A stretch of 64,000 nucleotides of DNA from Chionis minor. Its lineage: Eukaryota; Chordata; Aves; Charadriiformes; Chionididae. The stretch is taken from contig VZSF01002953.1 of the NCBI GenBank assembly GCA_013398295.1, positions 642,235-706,234 of the forward strand, given 5' to 3'. The notes beneath the pieces are model-generated. The model was not told the origin of the DNA and did not search any database. It saw nothing but the letters and a program-made list of their open reading frames with translations. Positions 16,101 to 29,838 of this stretch are shown here, in pieces; the first letter of the stretch is position 1; every line of letters starts with the position of its first letter. The translations under genes and the position numbers were made by a program.

Positions 16101-19045
16101 AAGATTGTAGCACCCTTTAATGTCTGCCCTTTACTGTCTGGCAAAAGTGTTGACATTTCTGCCTTGAATGAGAACTGAAAACATTTAAAAATATATTCAA
16201 CATGAACAGTCAGTGTCTAAGATGTTTACACACTGCTAATGGGCTTTGACTTTAATAGAATGATCCTTAGGTCTGCAGAACCCACAGTCAGGTGTGAACT
16301 GGATATTTTCATCTGTTATTTCCATTTCATTAGAGAAATACCCAGCCTTGCTGCCCATGGTCTTAAGAGCTGTGCATACTGTTTCCATTTGTGGGTTTTT
16401 TTGCAAGCGTCAAACAAGCTATAAGAGTACAATTTCCTAGAACAGCCCCCGGGAAGCTCTGCCTCCTCCTCTGGGAGGAGTTGTTACATGGGTAGGATCA
16501 AAAAGAGATGAGACTCGTAATTTTAAGGGGTAGAAATAAGAAGTTCATGTGCTACTAAACACTTGAGTCTTGAGCAGCTACTGGATTTTAATATTCACCA
16601 TCACAGGTTTCTGTCTTTAGTTGCGGTGTGATGTCCAGGAGGTAAATTGTACAAACACCTCTGTCGCTGAAAGTAAAATTAATTTATTTGGTTGGCTGAA
16701 CTGAGCACAGAAATGATAGAATGAATTGTTCATTTCTACTAAGAGTAAGCTACAGGGAAATCTCTGGAAATCTTTTTTCTGAGCGACTCAAAATAGGGAC
16801 CTGAATCCATAAGAAGAGAGGTGTTTTCTGTAAAATGCAAAATAGTCTCTACGTACGGTAGAGCAGAGTTACAAGAAGCTCCTGGGATGTCATGGTATCG
16901 GGCACTGGCTGAATGCACCCCTGACACTTGTGAAGAGCACACTGGTAACGTGCTCTCTCTCTCCCGCATCTCATCCATAGCACAGTATTACTTCAGATGG
17001 GCATTAAAAAAAGCCCTGTTTGTCTCCTCTTCATCAGCAGCTATTAGATAGCTCTTACTATAAAGGTTTTCAGACCGCATTCCATGTTTTACATGTTTGC
17101 AGAGTTTTCTTTTTTGTTGTTGTTAATTTGTCTTTAAATATTCCCCATTGTTAACAGGCAGAAATTTCCCACTAACAATATATGTGTCCCTTTAATCCTC
17201 AAATATGTGGAACAATTCAAGACATATGGGTGACAAAATATAGGACATCATTTAGCAACAAATCCCTCGGATTAATGTATACTGCTTAAAGATTTAGCAC
17301 AGAAGGACTACACATGTCTGAGAAATGAATACTACTTTCTGCTTGCAAACCCTGTATTTTGACAGGCCATATTGTCTTGAGATAGAACATCAGAAAAAGA
17401 ATGAATAATTTAATCAGAAATAGATGAGACAAATAGTATAACGGACAGTACATGGATTTCCTTCTTGAAAGCTGAAGTCTACCCATGCTTCACATGACCG
17501 GCCAACCATTCCACGCTAAATGGTGAGTTGATCGGAAGCAGGTTTCTTCCTGTGAATTTCTAAACCAAACACAGAAAACATTCAGATTGCTAGCAGAGGC
17601 AGTGAGTTGTTCTGTGGATTTAAGGAGGCACATAGCTTTTAGTGCCTTTATTAAAAGTCTGTGGGGTCATTTTAAGATTAAGACTATTACCCGGTTGATC
17701 TGAATTTTTTAATCAATTTTTATTCAACAAAACAATAAAAACAGTAAGGTTCATTTCCATAAAAATATTATACAGATTTACTGTTTGCATCCAAGCTTTT
17801 ATCTGGAATAATATTTCGTATAATTTGTTTATCTGAAAAAATTGAATACCGTTGTGCTTCATTAGACATCTCCCTTTTCTTCCTCAGCAGCATGAGGAAC
17901 TGTTGGGCAGAGTTATTTTTAGATGGAATGAGCAGAATGAGAAAATCTGTGTCTTATTTAGGAAAAAATACATATATTGAGAACTAAATATGAATGGTTT
18001 CTTTTGATCAAAAGAGGTGGAATAAGCATGTGGGACACAAATAGCTTGTGTCAAGGCGTGCTGTTCCTGCATTTCCTTACTGTTCTTTCATATTTTAAAT
18101 GCTGTTTTATTTCATCTTCACATTAGAACATGCTGAGTGATAGGGTTAGAGAGATGCACTGTTTTTAAATTTGCACGTCTAAACCCTGTTTATTGGTATT
18201 TTGATGACATCTAGTGGTGACAAAGCTGTTAGCCAATTCTGTGTCCTGTGTTGGTGTAGCAGGATCATCGCATTATGAAGAATGCTTGTGGATGCAAAGC
18301 TGGCATTTTGCAAGCTGTAGACAAAAAGGCTCAACAACAGTTCTCTTCTCTTCTTTCTGCCTAATCATAGGGAACAGCGAATTTCTGGTACTTTCAAATA
18401 CAAAGAAACTGCTATTCTTGCAGATTATTTTAAGATTTCAAAGTCAGGTTGGACTGATATTGCCAGGAGCGGTAGCAAAAGAGAAGACAAAAACTGGGGT
18501 TAGACGATGCCATAGTGAAACCCTGAGAGCCAGCTTGGTCTTCAGTCTCCACCCACTGCCAACAAGATAAAAATATTGTGTAAAAATTTTAAGTGCTTGT
18601 ATGTGGTAAAGCAATACCTGGTGCTGACAGAAAGCCGCAGAAAACACGGTGGGTTTACATGTGTCTAAATGAAAGAGAACGAATCTCAGCTGCCCTGGTT
18701 GTGAATACCAGACCAGTTTTACATATGTTAGATGGTTGCCTTTGTTAGAATTCACATCCATATCTGCGAAATCAGTCTCAGGCCCAGTGTATGCAATAAA
18801 GTAAAAAAAGAAATCAAGCTGTGACAATTCTCTTTTCTCTCCCTCAGAGAATTAGTGTTGAATAGAGATACTTTGGTTGAACAGCACTATTTTCTACAAC
18901 ACAAACATTTTATTTTTAATAAATATTTATGAGGAGTTGGCAGGGGAGGAAGAGGTTATATTTTGTTGATTAGAAAAAACAGTGATTCAATAAATGACAT
19001 TAAGCTACTGGCTTTTCTGCTTTTGTTTCAATACTATGAATATGT

Positions 19046-19119
19046 AGTGAGAGAGTGTGTGAGAGAGAGTGTGTGTGTGTCTGCGTGTGTGTTTGAAAGA
19101 GAAAAAGAGTGTGTGTGAG
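19046..19119. repeat. Mixed GT/GA microsatellite
   Basis: Purine/GT-rich simple repeats (GAGAGA, GTGTGT) run in interrupted blocks through this interval. No gene function is implied. Confidence 0.85.
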
Positions 19120-19134
19120 ACAGGTGGCAGTGGG

Positions 19135-19148
19135 GTTGCTATAGCAAT
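19135..19148. promoter_or_regulatory. X-box-like near-palindrome
   Basis: GTTGCTATAGCAAT has the half-site arrangement of RFX-family X-boxes, with one departure from perfect symmetry at the last base. A single short motif in intergenic DNA is weak evidence of function. Confidence 0.3.
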
Positions 19149-21942
19149 TACTTGTCACTAATGATAGGAGGGTAATTACTGCAGCAAATTCCCACATAGC
19201 TATTCAGCACACAAGTTAGACTATTTCCCATCCTAAAATATTCTTTCTGTATTTGCAAGATTACCTTTTTCACCAGATGGCTACAGGCTACATTTCTAAA
19301 ATTTACAATAGTGTAAAATCAGAAGTTCATTAATTATGGTGTCCCTGAAATCAGAATTTAGTTACCCCATTGATTTTGAAAGAGGCAGTGAAGTTCTGTC
19401 TTTCAGAGTCTACTTTTCTCGAGACACATTACAAAATTTTGTTTTTCAGAACACTTTTTGCAAGTTCAATGTCAAAAACATATTGAGGTCACCTTCAATG
19501 TTGCATTCGAGTAATCGAGATTAGTACGTGATTGAGTCTGACTCATCACTTAATTGCACAAGATGTAAATCAGGTTTTTCTGCAGCGAACTAATAAAATT
19601 AAACTATTAATAACTGTGCAAACAACTACAAATCAGGCCACATTTGAAGGAAAATAGACTCAGGCATTGAGAGTCATTGAGAGAGTTTCATTGAAACATG
19701 TTCATTAGTATATTTTTCGTTTCCTCGCTTGCCATTATTTGTAGCTTAACAGTGGCTTATCACCTCATGCAAATCAGAAAAAAATCTACATTGCATTTCA
19801 CCTTTAGGCTGGCTCTGTAGTGTTTAAAACATTTCTAAATATACATGCAACTTCTTTGCTAATAGATATAATGACTTTTCTTTTGTGTGTAGCATTATCA
19901 CCACTAATAAAATGGTCTAAAAAGGTACGTATCTTATTTCCTCAAAAACATGGCGTTACCTTGGCTACCGTATTTTTTAACAATTCTCTTTTCCTTAATG
20001 ATTCTCTTTATCCTTTTACCTGCCTCTTACTAATGAAAATATGGATTACGGACGTTATCTTTTAATTAATCAGTAGCAAATATGTGAAATTGGAAGCTGC
20101 TTTAGAGTTCATTTTTTCCCCTAGCTGGCTGGACTGTGATGATTTGAGGGAATACACAATAATTTCTGTCTTTTCAAGAAGACAAAGTAATGGAGTTCAT
20201 AACTACAAGCTGGAAAGATAGCACCTAGGCTTCCTAGATGGATGAGATTGTCCATTGTGCCATAATTAAAAAATGTTCAATGCACTCCAACTTAAATGCA
20301 TTTCTTTCTGACTCAATTGTTATAAAATTTAACACTGCTCATCTTGTGGTTACTGGTAATAAAAATAGTGCAAATCTGCTTACCTAGGCTTATTTCACTT
20401 TCCATCCTCCAGACAATTTACTGATAAATTCACTTTTCCCATTTTTGTTTCTCCAACACTGCATGTTATTGATGTAAAAAAAGATAACTGTTATTTGGTA
20501 TACTAATGCTGCTAAAATATACACTTGTAAAATGCAATTGTTTGGAGTTACTTTTTAGTGTAATTGAGTTATTTCAATTCATAGATAAAAACAGGTTAAT
20601 ATGCCGGAAGTTAAAATCCACTTGCCAGCTGGTGACCTTATACAGTAATTAAAATAATACTTGCTATAACAACATGAATAATTGTATGTTTAAATAAGGG
20701 TTTTCACAATTTCCTTCCCTTTGTTTATGCCTCAGGTGAACGTTTCATAAATGGGAAGGTTGATTTATAATCTGCTTCTGATGTGTGAATCAGTAAATCT
20801 TATGAATCAGTTTCCCCTCAAAGCCGGCACTTGAATTCCCAAGGATTTCATGAGAAGCACTTCCCTTTTTCTCACTAAAAATATATAGCTTGATGCCAAT
20901 TAAAATTCAGCGCACAGTGTATCTAGTAACCCTGATAATCAGTAAAAACATGTCAGAGAGCAAGATGGTGTCTCCAACTGAATGGAAATCTCAACAAGCA
21001 GTTAACCTACAATAGGAAGAAACTCATTACTGGGATAGCTTGCTGCCTTACAGCACTTGAAAAGCTGATTAAAGAAATAATGACGCAAAACTATATAAAA
21101 TCCTGGCAAAAGCGGTAGGGAGGATAATGACAGATATTTCAGTTTGCACCAATACTTTTGGCTCAGAACAACAACAAAAAATATATTGATTGGACCGCTA
21201 CACGTTACATTAATGTACCAGAATGACAATTTCTTCCCCAAAACCCCACATTGTTTTTATCGTTTCAGCTCTTTGACTCTTGATGACTTGAGTTCAAGTC
21301 CCAAACGGACTTCTGATCAGCAGGGTAGCCGATTTCAGAATAAAGAGAGAGAGAAAATGTGTAAACTTGGTGAAGTGCTCCGCAAGCTCCAGCTTGCAAA
21401 TCTCATGGAGACTGCAGCCCATCCAGCTCACAGACTCTCACCTAATACAACATGCTGTAAGTTGTGAAGAAATGTGTTTAAGTATAAATAGTCTCTACTG
21501 CCTTCAGGAAGTAAAACTGTTCCCTTAGTTTAGTCAACACATTGCTTGCTGGGGAAGCTGAGAGGCCAGTGTCCTAGGCTCACCAGTGATTTCTCCCTGT
21601 AAAATGAGAGTTAGCAATAATTGTGTGTATAATATTGTCTATTAGGTGATGCATAAAGGCTTGCATTGTATGTACATACTGTAGTTGTATAGAAAACATT
21701 ACAGAGTGAGCCTGCTTTTAGCTTGATGCCTCATACAGTGGTAATTAAGGAGAACAGTCTTTTGATTTGCTACTATTTGCAGTTCTGCAGGAAAAACTGA
21801 GTTTAGGCTATCTTGTGCTGTGCATTGTTGCCATGTTTAATCTTCTGATTCGCTAGGAACAATTACATGCGACACCTATGGGGAATTTAATTGCTTAGCT
21901 CCTGCCTCTACGGCAATTGTAATTATGGTGCAGTACTATTTG

Positions 21943-21981
21943 GGAAAAAAAAAAAAAAAAAAAAGAGAGAGAGAGAGAGAA
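21943..21981. repeat. A-rich/(GA)n microsatellite
   Basis: A run of about 20 A residues passes directly into a GA dinucleotide repeat and then AGAAAAAAG. It is a plain simple repeat. Confidence 0.9.
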
Positions 21982-24900
21982 GAAAAAAGTGTGGTGTTTT
22001 TTAGAACATAGCACTGAATAATACCAAGGTTAGATTTATACAACAGCATAGCTCCAAGAATTAGCTTCCAGAATTAACCCTGTGTTTCTTTTGATGAGAG
22101 GCCAGACAAAATAAAGCATTGGTTATTGTAAATATCCTTATATAAAGCTTTCCATTCAAGCCTATCAAATGCATTTATCCTCCCAATATATGTGGGAGTT
22201 AGCACAGCTTCTCTTTGTTCCCCTCCTTTTCCAGCTGAGGAAACTAAGGCACAGAAATGTGCTGCTTGATTTGTCTTTATGAAAAATCCAAAGGAGAGCA
22301 AATTAGTATGTGAAAAATTTTGAATTTCTAGTATTTCCAAGCTCCTTTTACTTGTCATGGATGCAGCTTTGAAAGAAACATAATGGACAAAAGACACGGC
22401 TTTTTAAGCTGTAAGACCTTTAAAATTTCTGTAAAATGGAACATAATAAATAAATGAATAAATGTTGCTCTGCACTAGTCTGCTGATAATTCCTGTTGAG
22501 CAGAATTGAAGATGTCATTGTCTGAATCATCCTGCACAATCCCAACCAAAGGAAGTTGTAGACAGGATTATCCTATGGCATTCTGAACGAAATTTTAAAG
22601 AGCATCCAAAGAGCACTACTGTATTAGAATTTCTTTTCTTCCTTAGAGAAAAGAAAAAATGATCACTGCTTCATTTGCAGTAAGGTATTTTTATTTCTTT
22701 CATCTTCTAGATGATTTTCAGAACTGGTCTTGATGGCCATTCATTTAGAGATTAAACTCGCATTGGGAAGTCCTCCAGTGGCTTCACGAGTTAGCACTCT
22801 TTTAGAAGTGGTGTACAGATCAAAATCAGCACCAATCCTCCACAGAACAGAGCCTATTCTAGCTGAAAAACTTATGACATTTAATACTAATACTGAGGTT
22901 TATTTGTCTCAAATAAACACTAATCATAAAGAAGTTAAATTCACTCACGATTTTCCATAAGTTACCTGTTCACCTTCAACATCTGCTATACTCCCCTTTA
23001 AATGATACGCAACATGGCCAAACATGTGACCTATAGATAGCAAAAAGGCAAGCCACGCCTTTGGCATAATTATACTGTACAAGAAATATACGTTTAAGAT
23101 AACTACTAGGTTTTTCTCTTTGCAGCCTATCAAACATAAGTTTAGTCATGCCAGAGAAGGTATAATGCTATAATTGCCTGTATGAATCTTGGTAGCATTT
23201 AAACAATGTGCTGCAAAAGTGAAGGTGCACAGTACGTACCCCTGCAGATCTGCTGCTGTGATTAACCTGAGAAAGAAAGTAACTAAGAGAAATGTGTTTT
23301 CTTCAGATAATTATTAACTTCTTTTGATACTCACATCAACAAAACTGACAAGATCTCTTTGAAAGTCAAGATTACCTTTCTGGAAGTTTTGCATTCTTTG
23401 TCATCAAAAGAAAAAACACCTACATTGACATTTTAAGCTTTTTCCCAAGTTTCATATTAAAAAAGCATAGGTTTTGACAGAGATCCTTGAAGGCCAAAGG
23501 GAACAAATCTCATACAAGAGCCACTATAACTTTTTTCACACAGTGCATCCTTTTTTTTTTTTTCCCAGTTAGTAACTCTAACTATATATAGGTATGACAA
23601 CAGCTAGTCATTTCACTGAATTGGCAGTTCCATGTCTGAACTATCCGTATTCATTCTCCCCACTTTTTATTAAGACTTCTTCTGGTCTGGTACAATACTG
23701 GTCAGGTTTTCCAGAACATAATCCGTGTGTTCAAAGCCAATGTGTTAATCTCACTGAGAAGTCAGCACATGGGAAGTGTCATTTGAAGACCTGTATTTTG
23801 CCACCATCTGGCCAAAGAGAATTGGATAAGTCACTTGCGGTCTTTGTCCTTTGCATTTCTCATTTGTAAAGATAGTATCAACCCATATTTGCAAATTGCT
23901 TTGTGAATTCTGTCGTAGGTTAAAGTCATTCTTGCCTTCACTGTACCTTAAAACCATGTTCTGACTTGTTTCCTCCCAATTTACATATCTAACCCTCAAC
24001 CAAGCTCGAACTGCAACCCTTGTTTTATAATGTGAACAGTGTAGGCAAAGTACAGAAGAGAAGAGACTCTAAACAGTGAATCTGAATGCACTTTTAAACA
24101 TGCTTTTCCATTGCAGATATTTGCAAATGAAACCCTGTGATGCAGCATTTAATTCCCACGAGAAGTGCTATTCTCATTATATCTTCTGTCTGTATACAAG
24201 CTTCTGCTGTGTTACTTGTATTGCCATTTTCAGCAGGGACTCACAAGAGAGAAAGGATGGAAACTCAGACAGAATTACTAAACTGTAACACAAAGATAAT
24301 GAACTCTAGTGCAACAGGACAGCAAATTAAAAGACTGGGAAGTTGTTAGCCCATGTAAAAATAAGAAGAAAAAGAGCTTTATTCCATACTTTTGAAGCAT
24401 TCTTCAAAGCTCCGAGAGCCTACTAAACGAAGCAGTCCAGTTAATCTGCCTAGAGTTCCTCAGTTCGGCTCCCTTGACAAAAGAAATCCAACTAGACATT
24501 TTTAAGAGCAATTATTTTTTTATGAAAAGGAAATAACTAAGACCTAGAAAGACACATTAGGGGCTAGAAGACACACCAATCAGGAAATGGTTTAAGATCC
24601 CCATTCAGCTCAGTTTGTTTTAAAGTATTTCAACCCCCCTGAATACAGCAAATTCTACAAATAGCCAAGTGGCTGGGAGACAGCGTATATTGCCAAACAG
24701 ATTTAAATGCAAAACCAAGACTCTTGTTTTCCAAAGCTGTGGAAGGTGATTATAACACTGTCTAGTCTCAAGGCAAAGCTAGTCTCCACTGATTTTATGT
24801 ATTTCCCTACCAGAGTCCTCATGTTGCCCTTCTGTGCAAATACACCTACAGAAGAACAAGCCCATACAGAAATCTGGTAGTTCCAAAAATCGCATGGATT

Positions 24901-27900
24901 TGGCAAAATCATGTCCTGGCTCACAACATTATCAACACAACATTATCAAGCATTCAAGTATCATAAAACACTCCCTGGCCTTTGCTTTGGGACAAAAATT
25001 ATAATGATTTAAAAATACGCATTTTATAATACATTTTAGAATTTTATTGCTTTTCATTTTCAAAACTCTAGTGAAAATTGAATATTTTTTTTTTGAGAAA
25101 CATGAAGTCTAGGAATTTATATTTTTCTTAAAATAAACCCTCAGAGTCTCCTCTATCCAAATAATTTTAGCAGCTGAAACATACAGAAATGTACCACGTA
25201 TCACAAGACTGTGATAAAATCTGAAAGATGACAATGTTGGATCCATGGGCTGCAGTTTATTGTTCCAGAAGTTTATGGGTACTGCCATGTGAAAGGGCAA
25301 AAACCTGTTGTAATCCTGACCTTTTCAAGTAACTGGTATTCTGCAAATGTTCTCACACTTCTAATTTATGGAATGGAGTGAAATTTCTTTCTTTCTGGAA
25401 AAAATAAGACATCTGAATCTCTTCATCTGGATAGAAAGCTGAGAATCGAAAGCAATGAAGGCAATATTTCCAGATTTTTGTGGGAAAAAAAAGCACTGCC
25501 ACTCAGGAAATCGGATATTCAGCTGTGTCTGCAGGTATTAGAAAGCTACAAAATAATCTTTCAGCAGAATGACAGAGACTTGCAAAGTCCTTTGCAAGGC
25601 TTGCAAGACAGAATAATTCAGAATATTTCTAACAAGACTATTGATTGCAAAAGCACATTTTCTTTCCACTTACATTTCTGATTTTAAAGGCCTGCACAAT
25701 AATCGTGAAGTATATGGAGCTGAAAAACCAGTAAAAGCTGCATACAGAATCTCTGATCAAAGACAAGCTATTTGAGAAATTTCATAAGCAACTGCAACTA
25801 TTTGAAGGATAAATTAAAACCATCTACTGAGAGATAATATGTGAAATAACGTCTGTTAAATACAAATTAATAAATGGGCATTAAACCAGAGCATGAATAT
25901 AATAAAATGGCAAAGACCAGATTTGTTCCTAAGACACAGGGAAACAATTTCAGAGATTTTCAGCAAAGCAGCACTGTGTCAGACATGCAGTGAAAGCAAG
26001 TTCCAGCACAAGTCGCACCACACAATGAAAAGAAAAGCAGAAGTGTATTAATAAGCATGTAACTAGAAGACAAAGCTGTCATGATGACTGCAGTCATGCA
26101 GAAAAAAGATTCTTGGATCTCATAAAAACGTAGAAGACAAAAGTTTTTTTCAGATGACATACTTGTGATATTGGAAAGAAATTAACATTACAGATGGATT
26201 AGGAATGATGGTGACTTGGTGGAAAAAAGTACAAATTCTGCCTCTCTTATGTGCAGATGCATGTTGCAAATGCCCAGTGGGGTATTTCTAGAATATTAGC
26301 CATCCTTCAGACTGTGAGACAAGTTTTTTAAAAGTAGAACCCAGAAGGACGTTCTCATTACCTGAAGAAAAAGGTCAAACAAACCAACAAATAAAATCCA
26401 CAAAAAACTAACTTAACGATATTCGAAAGTTGTATCATAGGTATAATACTGAAAACCCTGTGAAACACTTGTATTATACGTAAGATCTCATACCCTTGAG
26501 ACTAAGTAAAAGCTGACCATAACTGAATTCTCTGTCATCTGGCTGGAATATCAGTCTTTACCACAATAAAGCAAAACTCTTTATGAACTGTTATAGAATA
26601 AGGGCTTTAAGTAGGTGAAAACAATTCTTCTTGACAGAAGTGCTGCTGTGTTATTAAAGATAAGAGAATAAACTGCCCACCCCAGTAGGTAGAACACAGT
26701 TGCAAGACACTGATGTGAGAACAGAACTATGGCAAGAATGACCATTGTGTGTAGAAGAAATGTTGTCTTTAATACAAAAAACTGAATTCAAACTCTCAGA
26801 GTAATGGTCAAGTGATTCACTCCGTGGTCGTGACAGCTGTTCTTGCAGATCAGTCTGGTGACACTCATTCCTGAGAATCAGCCCTGCAAAAAGCACCGAA
26901 GCTAAAGAAAACTAGGGCTAATACAGTTTTCTGGTTCCTTCAGGATACTCAAAATACTACCACCTACGTTACTTCACTGATGAATTCTTACCTAATCGCT
27001 AATAGTCAAAGTCATTGCACACACAGAAAACAAATGCTAGGAGAGAAGCCTACCTGAATTATTTATTTGGATAATAAATCCCAGGGATTCAATATTAAAA
27101 CCCTATGAACAAATGTCCAGTGAGACACAGAGTCACTTCAGCTAAAAATTTGTCTGCGTCCCAGAATGTGCTACTAGATTATTTTATTGGGTATTTGTTT
27201 GGGTATTTATTTTTATTTGGCATTACGTTTTGTTTTCATTTGCATTAAACGGTAAGCAAAATGCAGTCTCAACTTCAATGTTCCATTAGTCTTATTTAAG
27301 TATTAAAATAATTGATTGTTCCATGGAACCTAGCTTCATTTGAGCCAGATTTTGTATCCTTTTGTCATTATCTTTTCCCATCCTTCAAAGAATGTTTCAG
27401 GAAAAATGTTTATAAAAACCTCTTTTTGTTCTGCTAACCCTGCAAACTAAACATGTTCCATTTATTTTTAAATTAAGTGAAAATTAGCCAGGTGTGATAG
27501 ATAAGCTTTTATACACAGGTCTAAATATTGACAAAAGGAGACGTGTCACTGGAAAAATCATCAGTCTAGCAATTATCACGTTAGCATGTTAAGTGGAAAA
27601 AGATGTGAAACTTCCAAATGTGTCAATACAGATTATTTCATTTCCACCAGCTATCGGCTATACTGTGAACATCAGTGCCTTAATGTATATTCAGCAGCAG
27701 GTCGGTTTTTGTGAGCAAATACCTTAACGTGGCATCCAGAATTGTCGGGTTTGCAGTGAAATCATGTATATCCCCCTCAGAAATGCACTGGCAAGCAAAC
27801 ATTTGACATTTCTAGAAGGCTAGACAGTACAGGGGTAGAGCAGAAGACAGGGACGGGGACAAGCAGTCAGCAAGGACTGTCTTTCCCACAGACACAGCAG

Positions 27901-28459
27901 TGACTTTCGGGTCCAAACCTGGCTGGACAGGGAAGAGAGGAGAAGGAGCTGGTCACCATTTCCCCAGAAACCATTTCACCATTTAGCAGCAGAGGACAAA
28001 ATGTGCTAAAACCCTTTTTAATAGTAGGTCCAGAAACCAGCTGTGATTTTAACAGCTGGTTCTGCCAGACTAAATCCAATCTCCTTCAGTACAGTCCCAA
28101 TCCTTGTACAATTCCTTCCGCAAAACATAAATGGGATTGGTAGTAAAAAAAAAAAAAGCTTTTTCCTCTCTGTCTTCCAACCTCTGCTACTCATTTCAGG
28201 TCCCTACATATTAATAATTTCTCAGATAAGGAATGTATTTGCCATTGTCTTAATCTAGTCAATGTCACATTACTTGCAAATCAGTTTAACATTTTCTATT
28301 GCTGCTGTCCATCAAATAATTTTTCAAGAAGTTAAAGTGCCTTCATTAATGAGTAGCAGATAAAGCGACGAAGACAGAGTAATGATCCATGTAGGTGAAC
28401 AGGGTGCATTTAAAACATATATTTTGCTTTACAATGTAAATAGTTTAACTCATTCTAAC

Positions 28460-28507
28460 AGCCCTGAGTGGACTAGTGGCTACAGCCCTGAGTGGCGTAG
28501 TGGCTAC
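28460..28507. repeat. 24-bp tandem duplication
   Basis: The unit beginning AGCCCTGAGTGG and ending AGTGGCTAC is present twice in direct succession (28460-28483 and 28484-28507). The copies differ at one position (ACTAG against GCGTAG context). It looks like a recent local slippage event. Confidence 0.85.
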
Positions 28508-29824
28508 ACTAGATTTGAAGTTGAAACTCCTTCTCTGGTGAATATTAGCACTGGCAATTTTAGGGCAGCTTATGAGAGCCAGAATCACAGGATAATAGCT
28601 CCCAGGATACATTATTTTGGAGGGGAAATTTACAGAAACATCGCACCCCTGTGTGATTTAACAGCATGAAGTAAATACCCTGGAGACCAGTTAAACTTTC
28701 TTTCAAGGATCTCATATAATCTAAGATTCTTTAATATGATTTTTTTTAAAAAATTACTTTTAAAAAGCCAGTGTTACATGATGTGTGCTCAAAACATGAG
28801 ACATTTTTGGTAGCAATTAATCTGATATGTATCAATATAAGGTTAGTAGCACGCACAGTGCCTCAAAGAAAGCCTGGGGAACTCTATATAGAAACACACC
28901 AATTTCAGTGACTTTGGCTCAGACCATTCCTGAATGACTCCAGGCCACAGTGTGCAATTTGTATGGGTAGTTTTGTTAAGAGCTACAGTACACAACGACT
29001 GTATTCTGGCTAAATTGTGTCCCACCTTTGCAGACTCCTCTAGGAGGCACTGTAGAAGGCATATGGGCAAGATAGAATTTATCACCCCTTTTGGTCACAG
29101 AAATCCAGTAACTGAGGTGCTGAACTTGTTTATAACAGCATTCATTGTACCATGGTCTAATAGACCTTTGTAGGTGAAGACGAACAAAATCTCCTTAATT
29201 TTATTTGCACTGATTTTTCCTTAGAAGCGTCCTTATTTGGTATTTAAAGCCTCTTTTGCTTCCGAAGTGCATTATGGAGCCTGCTGGTGGGATAGTGAAA
29301 AAGTTATTCAAAGTCTGAAATGACTTTTCCACAGAAACAAATCAGCATATGCTAATTTTTAATAAGTACTGGCAGATTACTACTAAGGTGAATTACCTTG
29401 CCATCTATTTCCTTCAAGAATTTTACTATTCTTTGACTTCTACGCAAGAACTCCCAAGCATTTAAAACAGTGACAAGAAGATGACATTCAGATAAATATC
29501 ACAATTTTTATGTAAAGTGCACCTATGAACAAATAGGTTTTTCCTATTTTTCATTGTGAATAATTTGCATGGTATTAAATTTAAGATATTGCAATCATCC
29601 CGTTCTTCCATTTTTCAATGTTCTGAGGAGTCCAGGGCTTGCAATCTCCCAAAACAAGTAAGAAGTATTTCAAGCTAAAATTTCAAAAGCTAACGAGAAA
29701 GATATTTTAAGACTTCCTTTATGTCTTTTTTTAATCTCCCTTGGTGCTCAGCATCACACAAGATTTGGCCCCAAGTCATGAAGATTTTAGGCAATAGTTT
29801 CCCCATGCTTAAATTTTAAAAGTA

Positions 29825-29838
29825 GTTGCCATAGCAAC
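29825..29838. promoter_or_regulatory. Perfect palindromic RFX X-box
   Basis: GTTGCCATAGCAAC matches the RFX consensus GTNRCC-(spacer)-RGYAAC on both halves. RFX factors bind such sites in enhancers and promoters, notably of ciliary genes. No promoter or exon is visible nearby, so a distal element or chance occurrence are both possible. Confidence 0.45.
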
